Notes under the pieces: model-generated
What the model was told of the DNA's origin: nothing
Seen by the model: the letters and a program-made list of their open reading frames with translations, nothing else
Databases searched by the model: none
Program-made: the position numbers and the translations under genes
Origin: Pseudomonas fluorescens
Lineage (GTDB): Bacteria; Pseudomonadota; Gammaproteobacteria; Pseudomonadales; Pseudomonadaceae
Reading direction: 5' to 3'
Assembly (NCBI RefSeq): GCF_002837185.1
Contig: NZ_KZ477989.1
Span: forward strand, 171,933 to 235,932
Length of the DNA: 64,000 nt
In this document: positions 45,218-52,690 of the stretch, piece by piece
Numbering within the stretch: the stretch's first letter is position 1
Layout: the number at the start of each line of letters is the position of its first letter

Positions 45218-46287
45218 GGCTGCACCGCCGCCAGTACGCGCTTGAGCAGTTCGTTATGCCGGTAGCTGCCGTCACGGTCATCGCCGTAGCGCACGATCAC
45301 CAGGTGTTCGTCCGGCAGTACAAACAGCGCCTGGCCCCAGTGGCCGAGGGCGGCGAAGGTGTCGGCGGGGGCATCGGGCCAGGGTTTGGACGCGCCTGTG
45401 TTGAGCCACCACTGACCGCCGGGGACTGCTTCATCCTGGCCGCTTTTGTATTTGTCGAACGGCTGCCGATTGAAGGCCACCCATTCTTTAGGCAGCAACT
45501 GTTGCTCGCCCCAACGCCCGTCCCGTGCCATCAGTAGCCCGACACGCGCCAAGTCCCGAGCGGTGAGGTAGGCATAGGACGAGGCGACGAAGGTTTCATC
45601 GGCATCGGTTTCCCAGGTCGCATTGCGAATACCCAGCGGCTCGAACAGTACATCCCATGGATAGCTCATATACGCCTTGTGGCCGAGCATACCTTTGAGG
45701 GCCGCAGACAAGATGTTGCTGTCGCCACTGGAATAACGAAACGCCTGGCCCGGTGCAGCAGCGGCGTCGGTATTGGCGGCAAACTCGGCCATATCGGCAC
45801 GTCCTCGGGTATAGAGCATCGCCACCACCGAGGACTTCAACGGTGCGTACTCGTAGTCTTCCTGCCAATCCAGGCCCGAGGCCCAGTGCAGCAGGTCGGC
45901 CATGGTCACCTTGGGGTGCTGTCTCATCGGCGGGTAGAAACGCGCAACGGGGTCGCTCAGCTTGAAGCGGTTTTCGCCGTAGGCCACGCCGAGTACGGTG
46001 GCCATCAGGCTTTTGCTCACCGACCAGGTCAGGTGCGGCGTGCTGGCGGTGGTGGGCGCGGCGTAGCGTTCATAGATAATTTCGCCGTCACGAATCACCA
46101 GCAGCGCATCGGTGCGGATGCCATCGCGGGTGGCGTCGTCACGGCTGGGAAAAGCATAGGCGTTCAGGGCATCGACAGCGGGACCCTGGAGTGGCTTGCC
46201 CGTGGCCCATTCTTTTTCGGGCCAGATTTCAGCGCGGGCAGTAACGGTGACGAACAGCACAACAACGCACAACAGGCCTCGGACCAT
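45214..46287 (-). CDS. Serine hydrolase, beta-lactamase family (class C-like)
   Basis: The 357-aa protein has a signal peptide (MVRGLLCVVVLFVTVTARA). The catalytic SxxK lies in TWSVSKSLMATVLG near residue 90, YSSGDSN near residue 185 serves as the Tyr/Ser motif, and GHWGQALFV near residue 320 sits in place of KTG. This is a penicillin-binding-like fold, probably an esterase or peptidase rather than an antibiotic-resistance enzyme. I chose the ATG at 46287. It is divergent from olsB. Confidence 0.88.
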   Translation of the reverse strand: MVRGLLCVVVLFVTVTARAEIWPEKEWATGKPLQGPAVDALNAYAFPSRDDATRDGIRTDALLVIRDGEIIYERYAAPTTASTPHLTWSVSKSLMATVLGVAYGENRFKLSDPVARFYPPMRQHPKVTMADLLHWASGLDWQEDYEYAPLKSSVVAMLYTRGRADMAEFAANTDAAAAPGQAFRYSSGDSNILSAALKGMLGHKAYMSYPWDVLFEPLGIRNATWETDADETFVASSYAYLTARDLARVGLLMARDGRWGEQQLLPKEWVAFNRQPFDKYKSGQDEAVPGGQWWLNTGASKPWPDAPADTFAALGHWGQALFVLPDEHLVIVRYGDDRDGSYRHNELLKRVLAAVQP

Positions 46288-46360
46288 GGGCACAAACTCA
46301 AGGGGGGCATTCAAGCCCGCGAGCCTAGCGCAGGCCCATGACAGATTTGCGACATAGGGC

Positions 46361-46389
46361 CTGTCACCCAACCGTCACCGTAACTTCAC
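46361..46389 (+). promoter_or_regulatory. PHO box upstream of olsBA (three 7-bp repeats, 11-bp period)
   Basis: CTGTCAC-CCAA-CCGTCAC-CGTA-ACTTCAC gives three direct 7-bp units separated by 4 bp, as in PhoB sites (consensus CTGTCAT). It lies about 85 bp before the olsB ATG. Ornithine lipids are known to be made under phosphate limitation, which supports the assignment. Confidence 0.75.
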
Positions 46390-46472
46390 GGAGATGACAC
46401 CGAGGCTACATAGCCTGACTTTGGACAACAAAGTCGACCGGCCGCAACCTGGCCGGCACTCGGAGACTCGCT

Positions 46473-47228
46473 ATGACTCAGATCGCCCGCATCAGCGACA
46501 AAGGCAATGAACGCCGCCTGCAAGCCGAACGCCTGGTCGGCGCACAGGCCTTGCAGGAAGCCCAGGCCCTGCGGTTCAACGTGTTCAGCGGCGAGTTCAA
46601 TGCCAAGCTGAAGGGCGCGGAACTGGGCCTGGACATGGATGACTATGATGTTCACTGCAGCCACATCGGCGTGCGGGATTTGAACAGCGGTCGGCTCGTC
46701 GCCACCACCCGTTTGCTCGACCACCAGGCCGCCAGCACCTTGGGCCGGTTCTACAGCGAGGAGGAGTTCAGCCTGCATGGCTTGTTGCACTTGCAGGGTC
46801 CGATCCTGGAAATCGGCCGCACCTGCGTCGACCCGGCCTACCGCAACGGCGGCACCATCGCGGTGTTGTGGGGTGAGTTGGCCGAGGTACTCAACCAGGG
46901 TGGCTACAGCTACCTGATGGGCTGCGCGAGTATCCCGATGCACGATGGCGGCATCCAGGCCCACGCGATCATGCAGCGTCTGCGCGAGCGCTACCTGTGC
47001 AACGAGCACCTGCGCGCCGAACCGAAAAAGCCACTGCCGGCACTGGATCTGCCCTCCAACGTCATCGCCGAAATGCCGCCACTGCTCAAGGCCTATATGC
47101 GCCTGGGGGCGAAGATCTGCGGCGAACCGTGCTGGGACGAAGATTTCCAGGTGGCCGATGTGTTCATCCTGCTCAAACGCGATCAGCTGTGCCCGCGCTA
47201 TGCGCGCCACTTCAAGGCGGCGATGTGA
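46473..47228 (+). CDS. olsB: L-ornithine N(alpha)-acyltransferase (ornithine lipid synthesis)
   Basis: The 251-aa protein of the GNAT-like OlsB family transfers a 3-hydroxyacyl group from ACP to ornithine, forming lyso-ornithine lipid. The family pattern is seen in [16 protein letters not shown] near residue 30, [21 protein letters not shown] near residue 112 and [11 protein letters not shown] near 150. The next gene is olsA, overlapping by one base (TGATG). A PHO box lies upstream. Confidence 0.93.
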   Translation: MTQIARISDKGNERRLQAERLVGAQALQEAQALRFNVFSGEFNAKLKGAELGLDMDDYDVHCSHIGVRDLNSGRLVATTRLLDHQAASTLGRFYSEEEFSLHGLLHLQGPILEIGRTCVDPAYRNGGTIAVLWGELAEVLNQGGYSYLMGCASIPMHDGGIQAHAIMQRLRERYLCNEHLRAEPKKPLPALDLPSNVIAEMPPLLKAYMRLGAKICGEPCWDEDFQVADVFILLKRDQLCPRYARHFKAAM

Positions 47229-48028
47229 TGGGCCGCCTGCGCGTGTACGGACGCATCGCCCGGGTGCTGCTGGTGGTGGCACTGGGCCTGAGCATGGCCA
47301 GTGTGTTTGGCCTGTTCGAGCGCCTGGGGGTGGCCAACTCAATGGTGCGGCGCCAGCGTTGGTCGCGGTTCTTCATGGCACGGCTGACCAATGCCCTGCC
47401 CTTTCGCGTGACGGTGCACGGCGAACTGCCGCAAACGCCGATGCTGTGGGTGAGCAATCATGTGTCCTGGACGGATATTCCGCTGCTGGGGATGGTCACT
47501 CCACTGTCGTTTCTGTCCAAAGCCGAAGTGCGCACCTGGCCGGTGGCCGGCTGGTTGGCGGCCAAGGCCGGCAGCCTGTTCATTCGTCGCGGTTCAGGTG
47601 ACAGCCAGTTGATCCGCAAGCAGATGACCCGTCATCTGGAGCAACGCCACCCGCTGCTGATGTTTCCGGAAGGCACCACCACCGACGGACGCAGCCTGCG
47701 CACCTTTCACGGGCGCTTGCTGGCCAGTGCGATCGATGCGGATGTGTCGCTGCAACCGGTGGCGATACGGTATCTGCGCGACGGTGCGGTGGACTCACTG
47801 GCGCCGTTCATCGGCGATGATGATTTGCTGTCGCACCTGATGCGGCTGTTCGCCAATGACCAGGGCGATGTGGAGATTCATCTGCTCAAGCCGATTGCCT
47901 GCGCCGGGCAGGAGCGCGCGGCGCTGGCCTATCAGGCGCAGCAGGCGGTGCAGAAGGCGTTGTTCGGGCCGTTGCCGGAGAGTGAGCAGGCGCATGTGCG
48001 ACCAGCGTTTGCCGCCTTAATGCTGTGA
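47228..48028 (+). CDS. olsA: Lyso-ornithine lipid O-acyltransferase (PlsC-like)
   Basis: The 266-aa membrane-associated acyltransferase has the HX4D motif NHVSWTDIPLLG near residue 77, GSLFIRRG near 115 and FPEGTTTDGRSL near 147, the standard PlsC blocks. It adds the second acyl chain to lyso-ornithine lipid. The ATG at 47228 overlaps the olsB stop. The ORF track's longer frame is upstream read-through. Confidence 0.93.
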   Translation: MGRLRVYGRIARVLLVVALGLSMASVFGLFERLGVANSMVRRQRWSRFFMARLTNALPFRVTVHGELPQTPMLWVSNHVSWTDIPLLGMVTPLSFLSKAEVRTWPVAGWLAAKAGSLFIRRGSGDSQLIRKQMTRHLEQRHPLLMFPEGTTTDGRSLRTFHGRLLASAIDADVSLQPVAIRYLRDGAVDSLAPFIGDDDLLSHLMRLFANDQGDVEIHLLKPIACAGQERAALAYQAQQAVQKALFGPLPESEQAHVRPAFAALML

Positions 48029-48037
48029 ATACACTCT

Positions 48038-48072
48038 AAATGTGGGAGGGGGCAAGCCCCCTCCCACATTTA
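48038..48072. repeat. REP palindrome between olsA and acpH
   Basis: AAATGTGGGAGGGGG followed by CAAGCCCCCTCCCACATTT is a near-perfect single palindrome, placed between convergent genes where it can also end transcripts. Confidence 0.92.
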
Positions 48073-48654
48073 GACCTCAGTGGTCAGCTGGATACGTGCA
48101 AAGCTCTGTAATTCGGGGTAGAAAACCCGGAAATCCTCACTCAAAGGCTCATAGTGCTCGCGCAACTCACGCATCGCAAATCCTAACGCCTCCGGGTCCG
48201 TCAGCCGCCGCGAAATCCCGCGCAGCACCTGCTCCATCACCGCAAACTCGCGGTACGAGCCCAACCAGTCATCCGCCGCCATAGAGGGTGCGATTTGCGC
48301 CAGCCGCCCCGGCAATGCAGGTTCTGCGGCGAGCACGCGGTACACCTGCGCGGTGAAGCGCTCCAGCGGCTGATCGGCATACAGCGTCCAATCCCGCGCC
48401 AGGCAATGGTCGAAAAACACGTCGAGCACGATCCCGGCATAGCGCCTGCGGGTCAGGCTGAAGCGCGACAACGCGGCCCCCACCAATGGGTGGCTGTCGG
48501 TGAATCGGTCAATGGAGCGATGCAACTGGATCGCCGCTTCGATTTGCGGGTTGAACTGGCCCTGCAGACGGCCTTTGACGAAGTCGCCATACAGGCTGCC
48601 CAGCAATTGCGCAGGCAGTTGGCCGCCCAGGTGCAGATGTGCGAGATAATTCAT
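48070..48654 (-). CDS. acpH: ACP phosphodiesterase (DUF479, AcpH-like)
   Basis: The 194-aa product starts MNYLAHLHLGGQLPAQLLGSLYGDFVKGRL. HRSIDRFTDSHPLV and VLDVFFDHCLARDW follow, metal-ligand motifs of the HD-like ACP hydrolases that remove the phosphopantetheine arm from acyl carrier protein. Length matches the family. It is divergent from the ArsR gene. Confidence 0.9.
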   Translation of the reverse strand: MNYLAHLHLGGQLPAQLLGSLYGDFVKGRLQGQFNPQIEAAIQLHRSIDRFTDSHPLVGAALSRFSLTRRRYAGIVLDVFFDHCLARDWTLYADQPLERFTAQVYRVLAAEPALPGRLAQIAPSMAADDWLGSYREFAVMEQVLRGISRRLTDPEALGFAMRELREHYEPLSEDFRVFYPELQSFARIQLTTEV

Positions 48655-48681
48655 GGCGCGCAGTCTACCACTGCGGCCATC

Positions 48682-48701
48682 ATATCGTTATAACCCGATA
48701 T
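48682..48701. promoter_or_regulatory. Probable ArsR-family operator
   Basis: ATATCG-N8-CGATAT is an AT-rich palindrome in the acpH/arsR intergenic region. Further GGTATATCGG and CGCGATATAACG words follow between 48735 and 48785. Autoregulation by the ArsR-type protein is inferred. Confidence 0.55.
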
Positions 48702-48809
48702 ACCGATTCGTGCTGATTCCAGATCAAAATCATATTGGTATATCGGAATACGACGATTTAAAGTTCGCCTCATCGCGATATAACGTTTTACGCCACCGAG
48801 CACCCTGCC

Positions 48810-49130
48810 ATGCCGATCGACCTCGACGAAATAATAAAAGCCCTGGCCCACCCAGTACGACGAGACATCCTCACCTGGCTGAAAGACCCGAAAGTGCAGT
48901 TTCCCGAGCAATTGCACAACCACGAATACGGCATCTGCGCCGGGCAGATCGACCAGCGCTGCGGCTTGTCCCAGTCGACCGTATCGGCCCACCTGGCGAC
49001 CTTGCAACGGGCGGGCTTGATCACCAGTCAGAAAGCCGGGCAGTGGCACTTTTTCAGACGCAATGAGGAAACGATCCAAGCCTTCCTCGCAGCGCTCATC
49101 GCCGAACTCAGCGCCCCTGCGCCGCAATAA
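48810..49130 (+). CDS. ArsR-family transcriptional regulator
   Basis: This 106-aa winged helix-turn-helix protein has IIKALAHPVRRDILTWL at the N-terminus and CGLSQSTVSAHLATLQRAGL at 50-70. The usual metal-binding ELCVCDL site is replaced by EYGICAGQIDQ, keeping a single Cys, so it may sense electrophiles or redox state rather than metals. It lies upstream of the xenB-type reductase and probably regulates it. Confidence 0.92.
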   Translation: MPIDLDEIIKALAHPVRRDILTWLKDPKVQFPEQLHNHEYGICAGQIDQRCGLSQSTVSAHLATLQRAGLITSQKAGQWHFFRRNEETIQAFLAALIAELSAPAPQ

Positions 49131-49140
49131 GGAGCCGAAA

Positions 49141-49236
49141 ATGCCGCGCTCATTGCTAATGATTCTCGCGCTGCCGGTGACCCTGATTACTTTCCGTCAG
49201 AACGGCGATGCCGACCTGGCCCCCGCCACCAACTGA
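49141..49236 (+). CDS. Possible 31-aa small protein between arsR and xenB
   Basis: The frame MPRSLLMILALPVTLITFRQ.. (31 aa) begins 10 bp after the arsR stop, behind a strong AAGGAG 6 nt upstream of its ATG, and ends 27 bp before xenB. The hydrophobic first half could be a membrane helix. It may be a real small membrane peptide, a leader peptide, or the stub of a deleted transporter gene. I recognise no family. Confidence 0.5.
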   Translation: MPRSLLMILALPVTLITFRQNGDADLAPATN

Positions 49237-49263
49237 TCAACTTGAAGAGAAAGGTACATTCCC

Positions 49264-50319
49264 ATGACGACTATTTTTGATCCGATAAAACTGGGCGACC
49301 TGGAACTGTCGAACCGCATCATCATGGCGCCGCTGACCCGCTGCCGTGCCGATGAAGGCCGCGTTCCCAACGCGCTGATGGCCGAGTATTACGTGCAGCG
49401 CGCATCCGCCGGGCTGATCCTCAGCGAAGCCACTTCCGTGACGCCCATGGGCGTGGGTTACCCGGACACACCGGGGATCTGGTCGAACGACCAGGTGCGC
49501 GGCTGGGCCAACATCACCAAGGCCGTGCACGGCGCAGGCGGCAAGATCTTCCTGCAACTGTGGCACGTCGGCCGCATCTCCCATGAGTCGTACCTCAATG
49601 GCGAGGCCCCGGTGGCGCCGAGCGCGGTCCAGGCCAAAGGCCACGTCAGCCTGGTACGCCCGCTGGCCGACTACCCCACCCCACGCGCCCTGGAAACCGC
49701 TGAAATCGCCGACATCATCGACGCTTACCGCACTGGCGCCGAAAACGCCAAGGCCGCCGGTTTCGACGGCGTGGAAATCCACGGTGCCAACGGCTACCTG
49801 CTCGACCAGTTCCTGCAAAGCAGCACCAACCAGCGCACCGACCCATACGGCGGCTCCCTGGAAAACCGTGCGCGCCTGTTGCTGGAAGTGACCGACGCCG
49901 CCATCGAGGTCTGGGGCGCGGGCCGCGTGGGCGTGCACCTGGCACCGCGTGCCGACGCCCACGACATGGGCGATGACAACCTGGCGGAAACCTTCACCTA
50001 CGTCGCCAGCGAACTGGGCAAGCGTGGCATTGCCTTCATCTGTTCCCGTGAAAAAGAAGGCGCAGACAGCCTCGGCCCGCAACTGAAAAAAGCCTTCGGC
50101 GGCGTGTACATCGCCAACGAACGCTTCACCAAAGACAGCGCCAACGCCTGGCTGGCCGCCGGCAAGGCCGATGCAGTGGCGTTCGGCATACCGTTCATTG
50201 CCAACCCGGACCTGCCGGCACGCCTGAAGGCCGATGCGCCGTTGAACGAGCCGCACCCGGAAACTTTCTACGGCAAAGGCCCGGTCGGCTATATCGACTA
50301 CCCAACCCTGCCGATCTAA
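49264..50319 (+). CDS. xenB: Alkene reductase of the Old Yellow Enzyme family (xenobiotic reductase B)
   Basis: The 351-aa FMN enzyme starts MTTIFDPIKLGDLELSNRII and has LQLWHVGRISHESYLNG near residue 100, HGANGYLLDQFLQ near 176 and the FMN-binding C-terminal segment IANERFTKDSANAWLAAGKADAVAFG. It reduces activated alkenes, nitroesters and nitroaromatics with NADPH. AAGAGAAAGG precedes the ATG. Control by the ArsR-type protein upstream is likely. Confidence 0.93.
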   Translation: MTTIFDPIKLGDLELSNRIIMAPLTRCRADEGRVPNALMAEYYVQRASAGLILSEATSVTPMGVGYPDTPGIWSNDQVRGWANITKAVHGAGGKIFLQLWHVGRISHESYLNGEAPVAPSAVQAKGHVSLVRPLADYPTPRALETAEIADIIDAYRTGAENAKAAGFDGVEIHGANGYLLDQFLQSSTNQRTDPYGGSLENRARLLLEVTDAAIEVWGAGRVGVHLAPRADAHDMGDDNLAETFTYVASELGKRGIAFICSREKEGADSLGPQLKKAFGGVYIANERFTKDSANAWLAAGKADAVAFGIPFIANPDLPARLKADAPLNEPHPETFYGKGPVGYIDYPTLPI

Positions 50320-50338
50320 CTGACCGAAACACAAAGCA

Positions 50339-50436
50339 ATGTGGGAGGGGGCTTGCTCCCGATAGCGGAGCTTCAGTCAACACATCAGTGACTGACACAC
50401 CGCTATCGGGAGCAAGCTCCCTCCCACATTTTTTAC
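50339..50436. repeat. REP doublet downstream of xenB
   Basis: AATGTGGGAGGGGGCTTGC and the inverted GCTATCGGGAGCAAGCTCCC unit are about 50 bp apart and followed by TTTTTT, so the right half may act as the xenB terminator. Confidence 0.92.
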
Positions 50437-50622
50437 CGCATGTTTCGTCTTGGAAACATCGCTTCACAGAACCGCAACAATATCGCTACAAAATACTTAG
50501 GCCGCTACCTATCAACCGCCCGCCAGTCCGTATATAAAGTCACCCCTTCAATCAGCAGAAGGACGATTGACCGTCCTTGGGCTTTACTGTTGACACAACT
50601 GGTCGCAATTACGCATTTTGTC

Positions 50623-51255
50623 TCAATTGCGCAGGCTGGGGCTCAGGCGCAGCATGTCCAGCCCTGCGTCCACCCAGCGCTCGGCGTCCTGATGCAGTTG
50701 AAAGCTTTCAGGCACCAGCAGCCACTGGCCGATAAGGCCGTGGATGTACGCATGAAGGCACACCGCAGCACGGTGGGTATCAAGACCGTCCGGTAATTGC
50801 CCGCGATGCACCGCGTTACGCAACGTCAGACCGATGCGCAGGTTGCACTCCAGGCTATGGGCCTGGCGCTGGCGGCGCATGTCACACATTTCATCGGTGA
50901 ACTCGCACTTATGAAACAAGATCTCGTTGATGCGCCGGGTTTTCGGGTCCAGGGCCACTTGATGATAGAGATGAATCAGCAGTTTGCGCATGCACCCCAA
51001 CGGGTCGACTTCATCCTCGCTTTCACTGGCCCGGGCCAATTCGTCCAAGGGTTCGTGCAGCGTGTCGAGCAGGGCCTGCAGCAAATCGGACTTGTTACTG
51101 AAATGCCAGTAAATAGCACCGCGCGTCACGCCGGCCAGGGCGGCAATGTCCGCCAGCGTGGTCCGTGCAACGCCACGTTCATAAAAGGCTTGCTCGGCGG
51201 CTTGGAGGATCTGGCTGCGCGTTTCCTGAGCTTCCTCTTTGGTGCGACGAACCAT
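50623..51255 (-). CDS. emhR: TetR-family repressor of the RND efflux pump
   Basis: The 210-aa protein has the N-terminal helix-turn-helix [21 protein letters not shown] and the start [21 protein letters not shown], the hallmark of the TtgR/EmhR/AcrR branch. The C-terminal ligand domain ([18 protein letters not shown]..) matches that group. It is divergent from emhABC and the intergenic region holds a TtgR-like operator over the pump promoter. The ligands are probably antibiotics, flavonoids or solvents. Confidence 0.93.
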   Translation of the reverse strand: MVRRTKEEAQETRSQILQAAEQAFYERGVARTTLADIAALAGVTRGAIYWHFSNKSDLLQALLDTLHEPLDELARASESEDEVDPLGCMRKLLIHLYHQVALDPKTRRINEILFHKCEFTDEMCDMRRQRQAHSLECNLRIGLTLRNAVHRGQLPDGLDTHRAAVCLHAYIHGLIGQWLLVPESFQLHQDAERWVDAGLDMLRLSPSLRN

Positions 51256-51420
51256 GGCAGTAAAACCTCAATCAGAACACTGGGGACTATCGTTAACGCG
51301 ACGTTAATAGGCGTGAACGATCATCTGAATAATTGTGGGACGACACCGTCATGGGCGCCGAACGTACTAAAATCGAGGCTTTGGGCGCTGCTTTGTCAGC
51401 ATTGCGCCGAGCCTGTCAAG

Positions 51421-51452
51421 AGTTTACAAACAACCATGAACGTAAGTATATT
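51421..51452. promoter_or_regulatory. EmhR/TtgR-type operator overlapping the emhA promoter
   Basis: TTTACAAACAACCATGAACG then TAAGTATATT is nearly the same as the TtgR operator of P. putida as I recall it. It contains a -35 TTTACA (51423) and a -10 TATATT (51447) 18 bp apart, so repressor binding would block the pump promoter. Confidence 0.82.
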
Positions 51453-51541
51453 GCGTAGCAAGCTACTTATCCACTCACGGCTTGTTTTTTACCCTTCCAC
51501 ACTTCTTGTGCGCACCCTGCGCGCCTGACCCGAGGATCTTC

Positions 51542-52687
51542 ATGCAACTTAAGCCAGCTGTTACCGCTCTGGTCACTGCCGTCGCCCTGGCATCGCTGCT
51601 CAGCGGATGTAAAAAGGAAGAAGCGGCTCCGCCCGCTCAAACCCCTCAGGTCGGCGTGGTCACTATTCAACCGCAAGCCTTTACCCTGACCACCGAGCTG
51701 CCGGGCCGCACCACGGCCTACCGCATTGCCGAAGTGCGCCCTCAGGTGAACGGCATCATTCTCAAGCGCCTGTTCAAGGAAGGCGCCGACGTGAAGGAAG
51801 GGCAGCAGCTCTACCAGATCGATCCGTCGGTGTATGAAGCCACGCTCAAGAGCGCCCAGGCCAAGCTGACGCAGACCAAATCGATCACCGATCGCTACAA
51901 GCAACTGATCGATGAGCAAGCCGTCAGCCGCCAGGAATACGACACCGCCGTCGCCGACCGCATGACCGCCGAGGCCGACCTGCAGAGCGCGCAGATCAAC
52001 GTGCGCTACACCAAGGTGTTCGCGCCGATTTCCGGGCGTATCGGCCGCTCTGCGGTAACCGAAGGCGCGCTGGTCAGCAACGGCCAGGCCGACGCCATGG
52101 CCGTGATCCAGCAGCTGGACCCGATCTACGTCGACGTCACCCAGTCCTCGGCCGAAATGCTGAAACTGCGTCGAGACCTGGAAAGCGGCCAACTGCAAAA
52201 ATCCGGCGACAACGCCGCCATGGTCAAGCTGACCCTGGAAGACGGCAGCGACTACGGCCAGCAAGGCAAACTGGAGTTCTCTGAAGTGTCGGTCGACCAG
52301 ACCACCGGTTCCGTGACCCTGCGCGCCGTGTTCCCCAACCCCGACCATGTGCTGCTGCCGGGTATGTTCGTGCACGCCCAGCTGCAGGCCGGTGTGAACA
52401 GCAAGGCCATCCTCGCGCCGCAACAAGGCGTGACCCGTGATCTGAAGGGCACCCCGACGGCCCTGATCGTCAATGCCGACAACAAGGTCGAGCAGCGTGA
52501 ACTGGTAGCCAACCGTACTGCCGGCGCCTATTGGCTGGTAGAGAAAGGCCTCAACGCGGGCGATCGCGTCATCACCGAAGGTTTGCAGTACGTCAAGCCG
52601 GGCGCCGAGGTGAAGGTCACGGAAGCCGGCAACGCCAAGCCCGCCGGTTCTGCCGCTCCTGCTGCCGCTGCTGGCAAAGGGGAGTAA
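51542..52687 (+). CDS. emhA: RND efflux pump periplasmic adaptor
   Basis: This 381-aa membrane-fusion lipoprotein has a signal peptide with lipobox (ASLLSGCKKEE). Barrel-sandwich and hairpin elements (GRTTAYRIAEVRPQVNGII, YTKVFAPISGRIGRSAVTEG) place it in the MexA/TtgA/EmhA family. I chose the ATG at 51542 after GAGGATCTTC. It bridges EmhB and EmhC, and the emhB gene starts 3 bp after its stop. Confidence 0.95.
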   Translation: MQLKPAVTALVTAVALASLLSGCKKEEAAPPAQTPQVGVVTIQPQAFTLTTELPGRTTAYRIAEVRPQVNGIILKRLFKEGADVKEGQQLYQIDPSVYEATLKSAQAKLTQTKSITDRYKQLIDEQAVSRQEYDTAVADRMTAEADLQSAQINVRYTKVFAPISGRIGRSAVTEGALVSNGQADAMAVIQQLDPIYVDVTQSSAEMLKLRRDLESGQLQKSGDNAAMVKLTLEDGSDYGQQGKLEFSEVSVDQTTGSVTLRAVFPNPDHVLLPGMFVHAQLQAGVNSKAILAPQQGVTRDLKGTPTALIVNADNKVEQRELVANRTAGAYWLVEKGLNAGDRVITEGLQYVKPGAEVKVTEAGNAKPAGSAAPAAAAGKGE

Positions 52688-52690
52688 TCC

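Noticed and set aside
45214..46287. The serine hydrolase as an antibiotic beta-lactamase (AmpC)
   Set aside because: The SxxK motif is present but the third motif reads HWG rather than KTG and no ampR lies beside it, so an esterase or peptidase-like role is more likely.
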